Source of the DNA: Paraburkholderia caballeronis
Lineage (GTDB): Bacteria > Pseudomonadota > Gammaproteobacteria > Burkholderiales > Burkholderiaceae
Length of the DNA: 64,000 nt
Assembly: GCF_900104845.1 (NCBI RefSeq)
Contig: NZ_FNSR01000001.1
Coordinates: 3,100,001-3,164,000, forward strand
Direction of reading: 5' to 3'
Shown here one piece after another: positions 8,578 to 17,014 of this stretch. The position numbers and the translations under genes were made by a program. The notes under the pieces are model-generated. The model was not told the origin of the DNA. It was given only the letters and a program-made list of their open reading frames with translations, and searched no databases. Numbering within the stretch: the first letter of the stretch is position 1; every line of letters starts with the position of its first letter.

Positions 8578-9292
8578 GGGAGTTCTGCTCGCCGTCCGGT
8601 ACGAACACATAACCGCGGCCGCGCACCGTCTGGATGAAACGCGGCGTCGACGGATCGGTTTCCAGGATGCGGCGCAGACGCCACACCTGCACGTCGATGC
8701 CGCGGTCGGTGCCGTCGTATTCCGGGCCGTGCAGCAGTTCGAGCAGGCGTTCGCGGGTCAGCGTGCGCATCGGATGATTGACGAAGATCTTGAGCAGCGC
8801 GAATTCGCTGCCCGACAGCAGGATCGGCTTGCCTTCCTGCTGCAGCGTGCGCGACTGGAAGTCGAGCGTGAAGCGGCCGAACGAAAACGGCTCGCGCTGT
8901 TCGGGCGCGGCCGCCGACGGCATCGTGCGACGCCGCCGCAACACCGCCTGCACGCGTGCGAGCAGTTCGCGCGGGTTGAACGGCTTGCCGAGATAGTCGT
9001 CGGCGCCGAGTTCGAGCCCGACGATGCGGTCCACGTCGTCCGCGCGCGCGGTCAGCATGATGACCGGGATGTCGTCGCCGGACGCGCGCAGCTTGCGCAG
9101 CGCGGTGAGCCCGTCGACGCCCGGCATCATCAGGTCGAGCACGATCAGGTCCGGGCGCTCGCGTTCGAGCCGCCGCTCCAGCGAGCCGGCATCGTGCAGC
9201 ACCGACACTTCCATGCCCTGCCGCGCCAGATAGTCGCGCAGCAGGTCGCGCAATTCGACGTCGTCGTCGACGACCAGGATTTGAGTAGCCAT
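8561..9292 (-). CDS. ompR: OmpR-like response regulator
   Basis: 243 aa. The receiver domain (1-120) has the acidic pocket VDDD, phosphoacceptor Asp53 in VLDLMMPG, a conserved Thr81 and Lys103 in GADDYLGKPFNPRELLARV, which is nearly OmpR-like. The C-terminal winged-helix domain (about 135-238) ends with the recognition and wing pattern IDVQVWRLRRILE...RGRGYVFVPDG. It is the first gene of a two-gene operon with the kinase. It is divergent from a Spy/CpxP-like gene across 232 bp that hold several phased GTTAC/GTAAC boxes, the half-site layout used by OmpR-family regulators. Autoregulation and control of the divergent gene are therefore likely but inferred. Confidence 0.9.
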   Translation of the reverse strand: MATQILVVDDDVELRDLLRDYLARQGMEVSVLHDAGSLERRLERERPDLIVLDLMMPGVDGLTALRKLRASGDDIPVIMLTARADDVDRIVGLELGADDYLGKPFNPRELLARVQAVLRRRRTMPSAAAPEQREPFSFGRFTLDFQSRTLQQEGKPILLSGSEFALLKIFVNHPMRTLTRERLLELLHGPEYDGTDRGIDVQVWRLRRILETDPSTPRFIQTVRGRGYVFVPDGEQNSHAPAG

Positions 9293-9328
9293 GGAGCGAA
9301 GTTTAACGCGCGCGCGACGGCGCCTTTG

Positions 9329-9437
9329 CTTACGGACCTGCCGTTTGGGTTACGAGGTGTTACTACGAAAGCGGTGCGTAATGTTGCGTAACGACCGGGG
9401 CCCGGCTCGTAACACGCGGCGCGCTCCGGGTCTTTAC
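9329..9437. promoter_or_regulatory. Array of phased GTTAC/GTAAC boxes between ompR-like and spy-like genes
   Basis: CTTAC at 9329, GTTAC at 9349 and 9359 (10 bp apart), GTAAT at 9378 and GTAAC at 9388 (10 bp apart), GTAAC at 9409, and TTTAC at 9433. The pairs are direct repeats with N5 spacing, and the left and right groups are in inverse orientation. This matches the architecture bound by OmpR-family dimers, for example the CpxR GTAAA-N5-GTAAA box. It is a candidate operator for both flanking genes. Confidence 0.6.
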
Positions 9438-9524
9438 GCTACGGACACCGGATGCGCAAACGCGACGAGGTTGCTGGCGCATCGACGGATGGACGTGTTC
9501 ACGTATCTAGTCAGGAGTTGCACC

Positions 9525-10055
9525 ATGTACAAAAAGACCTCGCGCTTTCTCGCCGTTGCCGCCACCTCTCTCGCGCTGTCGATCGGCGCCGCGCATGCGC
9601 AGACGCCGCCGAAGGGTGGCTCCGGCGGCCCCGGCGGCTGGCACGGCCACATGATGAAGGAAATGCAGCAACTGCATGCGAAGCTGAACCTGAACGCGGA
9701 TCAGGAAAAGCAGTGGCAGGCCGCGCTGACCACGATGAAGCAGAACCGCGAAGCTGCGCGCGCGAACCACAAGCAGATGAAGGAGCAGTTCGACTCGCTG
9801 AAGAACCAGCCGATCCTCGACCTGAACGCGCTGCACGCCGCGCACCAGCGCGTCGAGCAGCAGGACGCGCAGCTGCGCGAGCAGACCTCCAGCGCATGGC
9901 TCGCGTTCTACAACGGCCTGAACGACCAGCAGAAAACGACCGTCAGCAACGCGCTGAAGGCCCGCTTCGCGAAGATGGAACAGCGCCGCGAGAAGATGCG
10001 CGAACACTGGCAGCAGCATCGCGGCGCGGCGTCCGCGCCGGCCGCGCAGCAGTAA
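9525..10055 (+). CDS. Periplasmic Spy/CpxP-like protein (LTxxQ family)
   Basis: 176 aa. It has a Sec signal peptide with cleavage after AHA (SIGAAHA/QTPPKGG). The mature protein is helical and highly charged, with two LTxxQ-like motifs (LNADQ and LNDQQ) typical of Spy, CpxP and CnrX-type chaperones or sensors, plus a His/Met-rich HGHMMKEMQQLH stretch that could bind metal. The start at 9525 has AGGAG about 8 bp upstream. It is divergent from the two-component operon, as cpxP is from cpxRA in enterics, and is followed by a strong terminator, so it is monocistronic. The probable role is a periplasmic chaperone or stress sensor feeding back on the kinase. Confidence 0.82.
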   Translation: MYKKTSRFLAVAATSLALSIGAAHAQTPPKGGSGGPGGWHGHMMKEMQQLHAKLNLNADQEKQWQAALTTMKQNREAARANHKQMKEQFDSLKNQPILDLNALHAAHQRVEQQDAQLREQTSSAWLAFYNGLNDQQKTTVSNALKARFAKMEQRREKMREHWQQHRGAASAPAAQQ

Positions 10056-10114
10056 CGCGGCCGAGGCCGTGCGGGCGGCGCGTCGCAGTCCGCACGGCGT
10101 TATCCGGGATCAAC

Positions 10115-10153
10115 GAGCGGGGCCACGGAATCTCCGTGGCCCCGCTCTTCTTT
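10115..10153 (+). terminator. Intrinsic terminator of the spy-like gene
   Basis: 15-bp perfect stem GAGCGGGGCCACGGA / TCCGTGGCCCCGCTC with a 3-nt loop, followed by TTCTTTG. Confidence 0.85.
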
Positions 10154-10185
10154 GTCGCTCCGCAAGTGCGAAGCGGCAAACCCGA

Positions 10186-10884
10186 TCACGCGACGTCGAA
10201 CAGCAGCACTTCCGCGCGGTCGCCGCGTTCGAGCGTCACCGCGTCCTCGGCCTCGATCGTCGCCGCGTCGCCCGCGCGCAGCGCCTCGCCGTTGACATCC
10301 AGCGCGCCGCGCGCGACGTGCACATACACGCGCCGCCCCGCCGGCACCGCGTATTGCACGCGCTCGTCGCCGTCGATCAACGCCGCATGGATCGACGCGT
10401 CCGCGCGCACCGTCACCGAGCCGTCGCGGCCGTCCGGCGACGCGATGATCCGCAGCCGCCCGCGCCTGTCGTCGTCGCTGAAACGCTTTTCCTCGTAGCC
10501 CGGCGCGCCGCCGCGCTCGACCGGCAACAGCCAGATCTGCAGCAGATGGACTTCGTCGTCGCGCGACGCGTTGAACTCGCTGTGCATCACGCCGGTCCCG
10601 GCGCTCATCCGCTGCACGTCGCCCGGGCGGATCGTCGAGCCGTTGCCCATGCTGTCGCGATGCGCGAGCGCGCCGTCGAGCACGTACGTGACGATCTCCA
10701 TGTCGCGATGGCCGTGCGCACCGAAGCCGCGGCCGCCCGCGATCCGGTCGTCGTTCAGCACGCGCAGCGCGCCGTACTGCATCTGCGACGGATCGTGATA
10801 GTCGGCAAACGAAAAGCTGTGGAACGTGTCGAGCCAGCCGTGATGGGCATGGCCGCGCGTGTCGGCGCGACGAATGGCGAGCAT
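10186..10884 (-). CDS. Pirin family protein (YhaK-like bicupin)
   Basis: 232 aa from the ATG at 10884 (MLAIRRADTRG); longer in-frame starts are less likely. The N-terminal cupin has the pirin signature HHGWLDTFHSFSFADYHDP and the metal-binding set in GAHGHRDMEIVTYVLDGALAHRDSMG, followed by QRMSAGTGVMHSEFN. The second cupin (about 150-232) lacks these ligands, as in YhaK-type pirins. Family members bind Fe/Ni/Cu, and some have quercetin 2,3-dioxygenase activity or act as redox sensors; the physiological role is usually unknown. It stands alone, convergent with the spy-like gene, and its start faces a roughly 500-bp region upstream of the HisJ-type operon. Confidence 0.88.
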   Translation of the reverse strand: MLAIRRADTRGHAHHGWLDTFHSFSFADYHDPSQMQYGALRVLNDDRIAGGRGFGAHGHRDMEIVTYVLDGALAHRDSMGNGSTIRPGDVQRMSAGTGVMHSEFNASRDDEVHLLQIWLLPVERGGAPGYEEKRFSDDDRRGRLRIIASPDGRDGSVTVRADASIHAALIDGDERVQYAVPAGRRVYVHVARGALDVNGEALRAGDAATIEAEDAVTLERGDRAEVLLFDVA

Positions 10885-11117
10885 GGGGTTCTCTCCGGTA
10901 GATGAATATCGAGGCTCGTAAATGAGGACGGCGCGCCCGCGCGACAACCGCGGCTGCCGCACCGGATCGTTCCGCGCGCGGCGTCAATCGGCTTCGTCGC
11001 CTGGCCCGAAGCCCCGAAACGTCGGCCCCTGCCCGCCCGCGAACGGGGGGCCAGGCGCCGCCGTCCCCGTCCCGCCACAACTTCGGCCGCCGAACTGGCG
11101 CGCCCCCCGGCTTCGGG

Positions 11118-11123
11118 TAAAAT
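11118..11123 (+). promoter_or_regulatory. Candidate -10 element upstream of a terminated leader
   Basis: TAAAAT in the context GGGTAAAATACCGCGC. It is 128 bp upstream of the stem at 11251. The -35 is weak. Confidence 0.35.
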
Positions 11124-11250
11124 ACCGCGCTTTTCAGCCCCCGTCGCCCGGGCGACGCGTTCCGCGCGTCGGCATCGGACGCATCGGACGCGCCGGGCGA
11201 TCGCCGTTCGACGCTCCGCGCCGAACGAAAAAAGCCGACTCCGGTCCCGG

Positions 11251-11296
11251 GTCGACCGGACGAGAACCGGACCACAACCGGACGACCCGCTTTTTT
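11251..11296 (+). terminator. Terminator-like hairpin in the leader of the HisJ-type gene
   Basis: 12-bp stem with one mismatch (CGGGTCGACCGG / CCGGACGACCCG), an 18-nt loop, then GCTTTTTT. AAAAAAGC also stands on the 5' side of the region (about 11227), so the element may work in both directions. Confidence 0.55.
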
Positions 11297-11303
11297 GATC
11301 GCC

Positions 11304-11309
11304 TAGAAT
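11304..11309 (+). promoter_or_regulatory. Candidate -10 element of the HisJ-type operon
   Basis: TAGAAT, 74 bp upstream of the start at 11383 and just after the leader terminator. Confidence 0.4.
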
Positions 11310-11382
11310 GGCGGCGGCCGGCCATGAGCCGGCGCCGTTCGCGGGCTGTCCGCCGCGATCCGGCCGTATCAGCAGGAGCAAG

Positions 11383-12159
11383 ATGAAGAAGTTCGCATTG
11401 TGCGTGGCGCTCGCGATGCTCGCGACCGGCGCCGCCGCAAAGGATTGGAAAACCGTGCGCATCGGCGTCGATGCCAGTTACCCGCCGTTCGAGTCGAAGG
11501 CGCCGGACGGCCGGATCGTCGGCTTCGACGTCGATCTGACGAAGGCGCTGTGCGAACGGATGAACATGAAGTGCGTGTGGGTCGAGCAGGATCTGGATGG
11601 CATCATCCCGGCGCTGAAGGCCCGCAAGTTCGACGCGATCGTGTCGTCGCTGACCGTCACCGGCCAGCGCCGCCGTCAGATCGACTTCTCGGACCGGATG
11701 TTCGACGCGCCCGCGCGGATGATCGCGAAGGCCGGCTCGCCGCTGCTGCCGACGCCCGCGTCGCTGAAGGGCAAACGCGTCGGCGTCGAGCAGGGCTCGA
11801 CCCAGGAGAGCTACGCGAAGGCGCACTGGGAGCCGGCCGGCGTGGCCGTCGTGTCGTACCAGAACCAGGACCAGGTGTACGCGGACCTGATCTCGGGCCG
11901 CCTCGACGCCACTTTGCAGGACGAGGCGCAGGCGGACTTCGGCTTCCTGAAGACGCCGCGCGGCCAAGGTTTCGCGTGGGCCGGCCCGGAAGTCGAGGAC
12001 CCGAAGACGATCGGCGAAGGCACCGCGATCGGCCTGCGCAACGAAGACGGAGACCTGAAGGCGAAGTTCAACGCGGCGCTCGCATCGATCCACCAGGACG
12101 GCACGTTCGACCGGATCGCGAAACGCTACTTCGACTTCGACATTTATAAAGGCAAATAA
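11383..12159 (+). CDS. Periplasmic basic amino-acid binding protein (HisJ/ArgT type)
   Basis: 258 aa. Signal peptide MKKFALCVALAMLATGAAA is cleaved before KDWKTVRIGVD. The family-3 solute-binding signature GFDVDLTKALCERM is present, as are ligand-pocket features typical of lysine/arginine/ornithine/histidine binders (YPPFE, SSLTVTGQRRRQIDFSD, QGSTQESY). The start at 11383 has AGCAGGAG upstream. It is followed by the two permeases and the ATPase of the same importer, so this is the substrate-capture component. The 286-bp gap to the permease genes holds a stem that could let this gene be expressed above the membrane subunits. Exact substrate preference among basic amino acids cannot be read from sequence. 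Confidence 0.9.
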   Translation: MKKFALCVALAMLATGAAAKDWKTVRIGVDASYPPFESKAPDGRIVGFDVDLTKALCERMNMKCVWVEQDLDGIIPALKARKFDAIVSSLTVTGQRRRQIDFSDRMFDAPARMIAKAGSPLLPTPASLKGKRVGVEQGSTQESYAKAHWEPAGVAVVSYQNQDQVYADLISGRLDATLQDEAQADFGFLKTPRGQGFAWAGPEVEDPKTIGEGTAIGLRNEDGDLKAKFNAALASIHQDGTFDRIAKRYFDFDIYKGK

Positions 12160-12168
12160 GTAGCGCAG

Positions 12169-12235
12169 ACGAAGCCAACGGAAACGGAGAACACGCGCCC
12201 GGGGCAGTCACCGATGGGACGCCCGCGGGCTTCGT
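12169..12235 (+). other. Intercistronic stem after the binding-protein gene
   Basis: Inverted repeat ACGAAGCC (12169-12176) / GGCTTCGT (12228-12235) with an inner GC-rich dyad, starting 10 bp after the stop codon. There is no T run, so it looks like an mRNA-stabilising or processing structure and not a terminator. The rest of the 286-bp gap shows nothing else. Confidence 0.4.
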
Positions 12236-12445
12236 AATAAAGTCGATCCGAAGCGTCGAACCCGGCCCGGCTCGACCGGAGAACGACATCGAACCGCACG
12301 CAGTCCCGCCGGCAACGGCATGCGCGGGCGGCCCCGGCAAGACCGGGCGGCGCGCCGCAGCGACGGCCGCTTGCCCACCGGCGCACACGGCCGCGGCGCA
12401 TCGCTTGAGCGCGGCCCACGCGACGCCCATCGTCAAGGACCACCT

Positions 12446-13135
12446 ATGCTTCTTCAAGGCTACGGCCCGCTGATCCTCGCCGGCACCTGGCAGACCGTCA
12501 AGCTCGCGGTGCTGTCGCTCGCGCTGTCGTTCGCGCTCGGGCTGATCGGCGCGGCGGCGAAGCTGTCGAAAAACCGCTTCAGCAACGGCGCCGGCACCGT
12601 GTACACGACGCTGATCCGCGGCGTGCCCGACCTCGTGCTGATGCTGCTGCTGTTCTACAGCATCCAGATCTGGCTGAACGACCTGACCGACCTGCTCGGC
12701 TGGGACCAGATCGACATCGACCCGTTCGTCGCCGGCGTGATCGTGCTCGGCTTCATCTACGGCGCGTACTTCACCGAGACGTTCCGCGGCGCGTTCCTCG
12801 CGGTGCCGCGCGGCCAGCTCGAAGCGGGCCACGCGTACGGGATGACCAACTGGCAGGTGTTCACGCGAATCATGTTCCCGCAGATGATGCGCTTCGCGCT
12901 GCCCGGCATCGGCAACAACTGGCAGGTGCTGGTGAAGTCGACCGCGCTGGTGTCGATCATCGGCCTCGCGGACATCGTGAAGGCGACCCAGGACGCCGGC
13001 AAGGGCACGCTGCAGTTCTTCTTCTTCACGCTGCTGGCCGGCGCGATCTATCTGGTCATCACGACGGTGTCGAACTTCGTGCTGATCTATCTCGACCGGC
13101 GCTACTCGACCGGCGTGCGCAAGGCGGATCTCTAA
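12446..13135 (+). CDS. hisQ: Amino-acid ABC transporter permease (HisQ type)
   Basis: 229 aa inner-membrane permease with about five hydrophobic segments. It carries the HisQ/GlnP-type start GYGPLILAGTWQTVKLAVLSLALS, the RGVPDLVLMLLLFY motif and the EAA-like ATPase-contact loop EAGHAYGMTNWQVFTRIMFPQMM. It is the first of two permeases that pair as a heterodimer; the second begins 10 bp downstream. The ATG at 12446 lies after AAGGACCACCT. The order binding protein, Q, M, P is the same as in enteric hisJQMP. Assignment to the histidine/lysine/arginine/ornithine group rests on this order and the motif match. Confidence 0.9.
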   Translation: MLLQGYGPLILAGTWQTVKLAVLSLALSFALGLIGAAAKLSKNRFSNGAGTVYTTLIRGVPDLVLMLLLFYSIQIWLNDLTDLLGWDQIDIDPFVAGVIVLGFIYGAYFTETFRGAFLAVPRGQLEAGHAYGMTNWQVFTRIMFPQMMRFALPGIGNNWQVLVKSTALVSIIGLADIVKATQDAGKGTLQFFFFTLLAGAIYLVITTVSNFVLIYLDRRYSTGVRKADL

Positions 13136-13145
13136 AGGCCCACTC

Positions 13146-13868
13146 ATGCAAGACCTGATCCAGCTGATCCAGCAATACTGGCGCAACTATCTGTACACCG
13201 ACGGCTACCACTTCACCGGCGTCGCGATCACGCTGTGGCTGCTCGTGGTGTCGATCGGCCTCGGCTTCTGCCTGTCGGTGCCGCTCGCGGTCGCGCGGGT
13301 GTCGAAGAAGAAGTGGTTATCCGGCCTCGTGTGGCTGTACACGTACATCTTCCGCGGCACCCCGCTCTACGTGCAGTTGCTGATCGCGTACACCGGGCTC
13401 TACAGCCTGGAGATCATCCGCAATCACGAACTGACCAGCGCGTTTTTCCGCAGCGGCATGAACTGCACGCTGCTCGCGTTCACGCTGAACACCTGCGCGT
13501 ACACGACCGAAATCTTCGCCGGCGCGATCAAGGCGACGCCGTACGGCGAGATCGAGGCCGCGCGCGCATACGGGATGTCGCCGTTCACGCTGTACCGGCG
13601 CGTGATCCTGCCGTCCGCGCTGCGCCGCGCGCTGCCGTACTACAGCAACGAAGTCATCCTGATGCTGCACGCGACGACCGTCGCGTTCACCGCGACCGTG
13701 CCGGACATCCTGAAGATCGCGCGCGACGTGAACTCCGCGACGTATCAGTCGTTCGGCGCGTTCGGCATCGCGGCCATCCTTTACCTGTTCATTTCTTTCA
13801 CGCTCGTGTGGCTGTTCCGCTGCGCGGAGCGCCGCTGGCTCGCGTATCTGCGGCCGCTCGGCAAGTGA
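13146..13868 (+). CDS. hisM: Amino-acid ABC transporter permease (HisM type)
   Basis: 240 aa. It starts [31 protein letters not shown], typical of HisM. It contains [18 protein letters not shown] and the EAA loop [29 protein letters not shown] CNxT-like segment ([35 protein letters not shown] region) matches the family. It forms the second half of the membrane pore with HisQ and is followed 16 bp later by the ATPase gene. Confidence 0.9.
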   Translation: MQDLIQLIQQYWRNYLYTDGYHFTGVAITLWLLVVSIGLGFCLSVPLAVARVSKKKWLSGLVWLYTYIFRGTPLYVQLLIAYTGLYSLEIIRNHELTSAFFRSGMNCTLLAFTLNTCAYTTEIFAGAIKATPYGEIEAARAYGMSPFTLYRRVILPSALRRALPYYSNEVILMLHATTVAFTATVPDILKIARDVNSATYQSFGAFGIAAILYLFISFTLVWLFRCAERRWLAYLRPLGK

Positions 13869-13884
13869 GCCTCCGAGGAACCTG

Positions 13885-14667
13885 ATGAATTCGCAGAAGC
13901 AGAAACTTTTCGTCGACTCCCTGCACAAGCAGTACGGCGACCACGAAGTGCTCAAGGGCGTGTCGCTGCGGGCCAACGCCGGCGACGTGATCAGCGTGAT
14001 CGGCTCGTCCGGCTCCGGCAAGAGCACGATGCTGCGTTGCATCAACTTCCTGGAGCAGCCGAATTCGGGGCGCATCTTCGTCGACGGCGAAGAGGTTCGC
14101 ACGCTGTCCGACGTCCGTTCAGGCGCGCTGCGCGTCGCCGATCCGAAGCAGTTGCAGCGGGTGCGCACCAAGCTCGCGATGGTGTTCCAGCACTTCAACC
14201 TGTGGGCGCACATGACGGTGCTGGAGAACGTGATCGAGGCGCCGGTGCATGTGCTCGGCATCCCGCGCCGCGAAGCCGAGGACCGCGCGCGCACCTACCT
14301 CGAAAAGGTCGGCCTCGCGCCGCGCGTCGAGAAGCAGTATCCGTCGCACCTGTCGGGCGGCCAGCAGCAGCGCGTCGCGATCGCGCGCGCGCTCGCGATG
14401 CATCCGGACGTGATGCTGTTCGACGAGCCGACGTCCGCGCTCGATCCCGAACTCGTCGGCGAAGTGCTGAAGGTGATGCAGACGCTCGCCGAGGAAGGCC
14501 GCACGATGATCGTCGTCACGCACGAGATGGCGTTCGCGCGCAACGTGTCGAATCACGTGATGTTCCTGCATCAGGGACGCGTCGAGGAAGAAGGCAATCC
14601 GGCCGACGTGTTCGGCAATCCGCGCAGCGAGCGGCTCCGCCAGTTCCTGTCCGGCAGCCTCAAATAA
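13885..14667 (+). CDS. hisP: Amino-acid ABC transporter ATP-binding protein (HisP type)
   Basis: 260 aa. Walker [10 protein letters not shown] (40-48), Q-loop [20 protein letters not shown], signature [15 protein letters not shown], Walker [15 protein letters not shown] and switch His in [10 protein letters not shown]. The insertion [23 protein letters not shown] between Walker A and the Q-loop is characteristic of HisP and ArtP-like proteins for basic amino acids. It drives import through HisQM. It is the last gene of the operon, with intrinsic terminators 70 and 145 bp downstream. Confidence 0.92.
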   Translation: MNSQKQKLFVDSLHKQYGDHEVLKGVSLRANAGDVISVIGSSGSGKSTMLRCINFLEQPNSGRIFVDGEEVRTLSDVRSGALRVADPKQLQRVRTKLAMVFQHFNLWAHMTVLENVIEAPVHVLGIPRREAEDRARTYLEKVGLAPRVEKQYPSHLSGGQQQRVAIARALAMHPDVMLFDEPTSALDPELVGEVLKVMQTLAEEGRTMIVVTHEMAFARNVSNHVMFLHQGRVEEEGNPADVFGNPRSERLRQFLSGSLK

Positions 14668-14735
14668 CGCGAAATCGGCCGGGCGGCCGGCGGACGCGCC
14701 GGCCTGTTCGCGGATGTAGTGAATGTAGTCTTACA

Positions 14736-14760
14736 AGGCGCTTTCCGCGCCTTTTCTTTT
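14736..14760 (+). terminator. Intrinsic terminator of the hisJQMP-type operon
   Basis: AAGGCGC / GCGCCTT stem with a short loop (TTTCC), followed by TTTCTTTT. Confidence 0.75.
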
Positions 14761-14811
14761 GTCCGCTCTGCGCCTTTTTCGAGGGCTTTTCGGGCCGTGC
14801 AACGCGGCCTC

Positions 14812-14835
14812 AAGGGCGCAAAAAACGCCCTTTTT
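14812..14835 (+). terminator. Second terminator-like hairpin after hisP
   Basis: AAGGGCG / CGCCCTT with a CAAAAAA loop, followed by TTTG. It lies 76 bp after the first terminator, either as back-up or as the end of a separate short transcript. Confidence 0.6.
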
Positions 14836-14898
14836 GCCCTACTCCCAACCGTTTTTGACGTCAATAGTGGCAATCCTGAACGTTGCCCTGCGGGATCC

Positions 14899-14956
14899 GT
14901 GTGTCCCTTGTCCCACAAGGATTTACGCCGCGTCCGGAGGGTGCGCGAGGACACAC
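14899..14956. other. Nested dyad of unknown role upstream of the porin gene
   Basis: Outer arms GTGTGTCC (14899-14906) and GGACACAC (14949-14956). Within them CCTTGT (14906-14911) / ACAAGG (14915-14920) forms a tight hairpin with a CCC loop. There is no T run. Confidence 0.35.
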
Positions 14957-15029
14957 AGGAGGCCGGCATATTGCAATTTGACGACACCCGCCCGCGCCGA
15001 CGCCAATTAGTTCTCCCACATCTGACCTT

Positions 15030-15060
15030 TTTTGCTAAATTAGTAACCAAAGTAGCAAAA
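15030..15060. promoter_or_regulatory. Inverted repeat in the AT-rich porin control region
   Basis: TTTTGCTA (15030-15037) and TAGCAAAA (15053-15060), separated by 15 bp, in the most AT-rich stretch of the neighbourhood. A candidate operator or regulator site for the porin gene. Confidence 0.4.
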
Positions 15061-15284
15061 CAAAGTTCATTAAAAGTAGTTTCACTTCAAAAAGAACGGG
15101 AGACGAGAGTCCAACAGGGGGATGCGCGACAACGAGCGGCCAGTTGTCTGGCTGCATCGTCCCCGGCATCCCCAGGTACGCTCCGTTGCGGATCCGGTTT
15201 TCGTTCGCGGCGCCTGACAACGCACGCGAACGTCTTTCGCAGTACCAGGGTACGACTTTTTTTGACAGGGTCATGGAGGAGAAG

Positions 15285-16451
15285 ATGAAGAAAGCTTTGC
15301 TCGCCGCGGCATTGATGTCGGCCGGCGTAATCGCGCATGCGCAGAGCAGCGTGACGCTGTACGGCCGCCTCGATGCCGGCCTGGAGTACATCAACGGCTT
15401 GCCGACCGGCGTCGGTCCGAACGGCCAGGCGACCGGCAGCTCGCACCACTTCGCGGCCGAGAGCGGCGACTGGGGCACCAGCCTGTGGGGCTTGAAGGGC
15501 GTCGAGGACCTGGGCGGCGGCAACAAGGCGGTCTTCCAGCTCGAAGGCAGCTTCAACACGATGTCGGGCCAGGGCCCGGGCGGCGGCGGTCTCTTCAATC
15601 GCTGGGCGACCGTGGGTCTCGCGAACGACAGCTACGGTACGCTGCTGCTGGGCCGCGAACTGTTCATCGCGAACGGCGTGTGGGACTTCGATCCGTTCGG
15701 CCAGTCGAACTGGTCGTCGGCGTCGCTGGTCCGCGGCCGCAACTGGTCGCAGTCGAGCAACAACATTTCGTACCAGTCGCCGAAGTTCTACGGCTTCGAC
15801 GTGTACGGCCAGTACTCGCTGTCGAACTCGACCAACTGGAACGGCAACGGCACGACGCCGCAAGGCCGCCAGGGCGGTCTGCAACTGACGTACACCAGCT
15901 CGCTGTTCCAGGTTCGCGGTATCTATGACGAAATCCGCAACCCGTCGAACGGCCTGCTCGGCGGCGCCTACGATCCGAACGACGGCAGCACGATCCTCGG
16001 CGGCAACGGCAACGGCAATGGCGTGTACGCGTATTCGCGCGAATACTCCGCGTTGCTCAACGTGTTCCTCGGACCGTTCAAGGTGCAGGGCGCGTATCAG
16101 GCGATCCGTTCGTCGGGCATGACGGGCGCGCTGCCCGGCCAGCCGACCACGCTCGACCACTTCTGGGGCGGCGTGACGTGGCAGGCAACGCCGGCGGCCG
16201 CGGCGATCGCGGCCGTTTATCACGTGAACGGCAACAACGGGGCGGGTAATGCGACGATCTACACGATCGGCGGCTCGTACAACCTGTCGAAGCGCACGCT
16301 GCTCGACATCCAGATCGCGACCGTGCAGAACAGCAAGGGCGCGAACTACGGCCTGAACGCGAACAACTTCGGCGACGCCTCCTCGACGGGCAACCCGCTG
16401 CCGGGTCACAGCCAGACGGGCGTTTATGCCGGTATCCAGCACTCGTTCTAA
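15285..16451 (+). CDS. Outer-membrane general porin (Gram-negative OmpC-like, Burkholderia type)
   Basis: 388 aa. Signal peptide MKKALLAAALMSAGVIAHA/QSSVTLYGRLDAGLEY; the SSVTLYG start of the mature barrel is diagnostic of beta-proteobacterial trimeric porins. Alternating amphipathic strands run throughout, and the protein ends in GVYAGIQHSF with the C-terminal Phe needed for Bam-dependent insertion. The ATG at 15285 has a strong GGAGGAG. It should form a nonspecific diffusion channel. The long AT-rich leader and the strong ribosome-binding site suggest high, regulated expression. A terminator follows directly. Confidence 0.93.
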   Translation: MKKALLAAALMSAGVIAHAQSSVTLYGRLDAGLEYINGLPTGVGPNGQATGSSHHFAAESGDWGTSLWGLKGVEDLGGGNKAVFQLEGSFNTMSGQGPGGGGLFNRWATVGLANDSYGTLLLGRELFIANGVWDFDPFGQSNWSSASLVRGRNWSQSSNNISYQSPKFYGFDVYGQYSLSNSTNWNGNGTTPQGRQGGLQLTYTSSLFQVRGIYDEIRNPSNGLLGGAYDPNDGSTILGGNGNGNGVYAYSREYSALLNVFLGPFKVQGAYQAIRSSGMTGALPGQPTTLDHFWGGVTWQATPAAAAIAAVYHVNGNNGAGNATIYTIGGSYNLSKRTLLDIQIATVQNSKGANYGLNANNFGDASSTGNPLPGHSQTGVYAGIQHSF

Positions 16452-16514
16452 CCACGCGCGAGTGTAATCAGAACAGCTTTACAACGTTTTCACGCTGCTG
16501 CGAGAGGCGCGTAT

Positions 16515-16552
16515 CGGTGCGATGTCCGCAAGGGTATCGCACCGTTTTTTAT
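16515..16552 (+). terminator. Intrinsic terminator of the porin gene
   Basis: GGTGCGAT / ATCGCACC stem with a 12-nt loop, followed by GTTTTTTATT. Confidence 0.85.
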
Positions 16553-16589
16553 TGATGCGGCCGGTTTATCCGGCTGGCCGGCGCGGGAA

Positions 16590-16946
<357 letters not shown>

Positions 16947-17014
16947 TCAGATGGTCTAAAAAGTTGCGGCTGTTCCGTCGATTCTACGCCACACACGCAT
17001 GCGGCCTGCCCAGC

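Larger units (their letters stand above)
10885..11382. other. Divergent intergenic region with a promoter-terminator cassette
   Basis: 498 bp. It contains TAAAAT (11118-11123), a terminator-like stem with T run (11251-11296) and then TAGAAT (11304-11309) before the HisJ-type gene. The first promoter and the terminator would produce a leader or small RNA of about 165 nt. No protein gene was seen. Confidence 0.45.
14668..15284. other. 617-bp intergenic region with two terminators, a dyad and porin control region
   Basis: From left to right: a hisP terminator (14736-14760); a second terminator-like stem (14812-14835); a long dyad (14899-14956) enclosing a small stem; a distinctly AT-rich stretch from 15020 to 15100 with an 8-bp inverted repeat; then the porin leader. 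No protein gene was seen. Confidence 0.5.
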
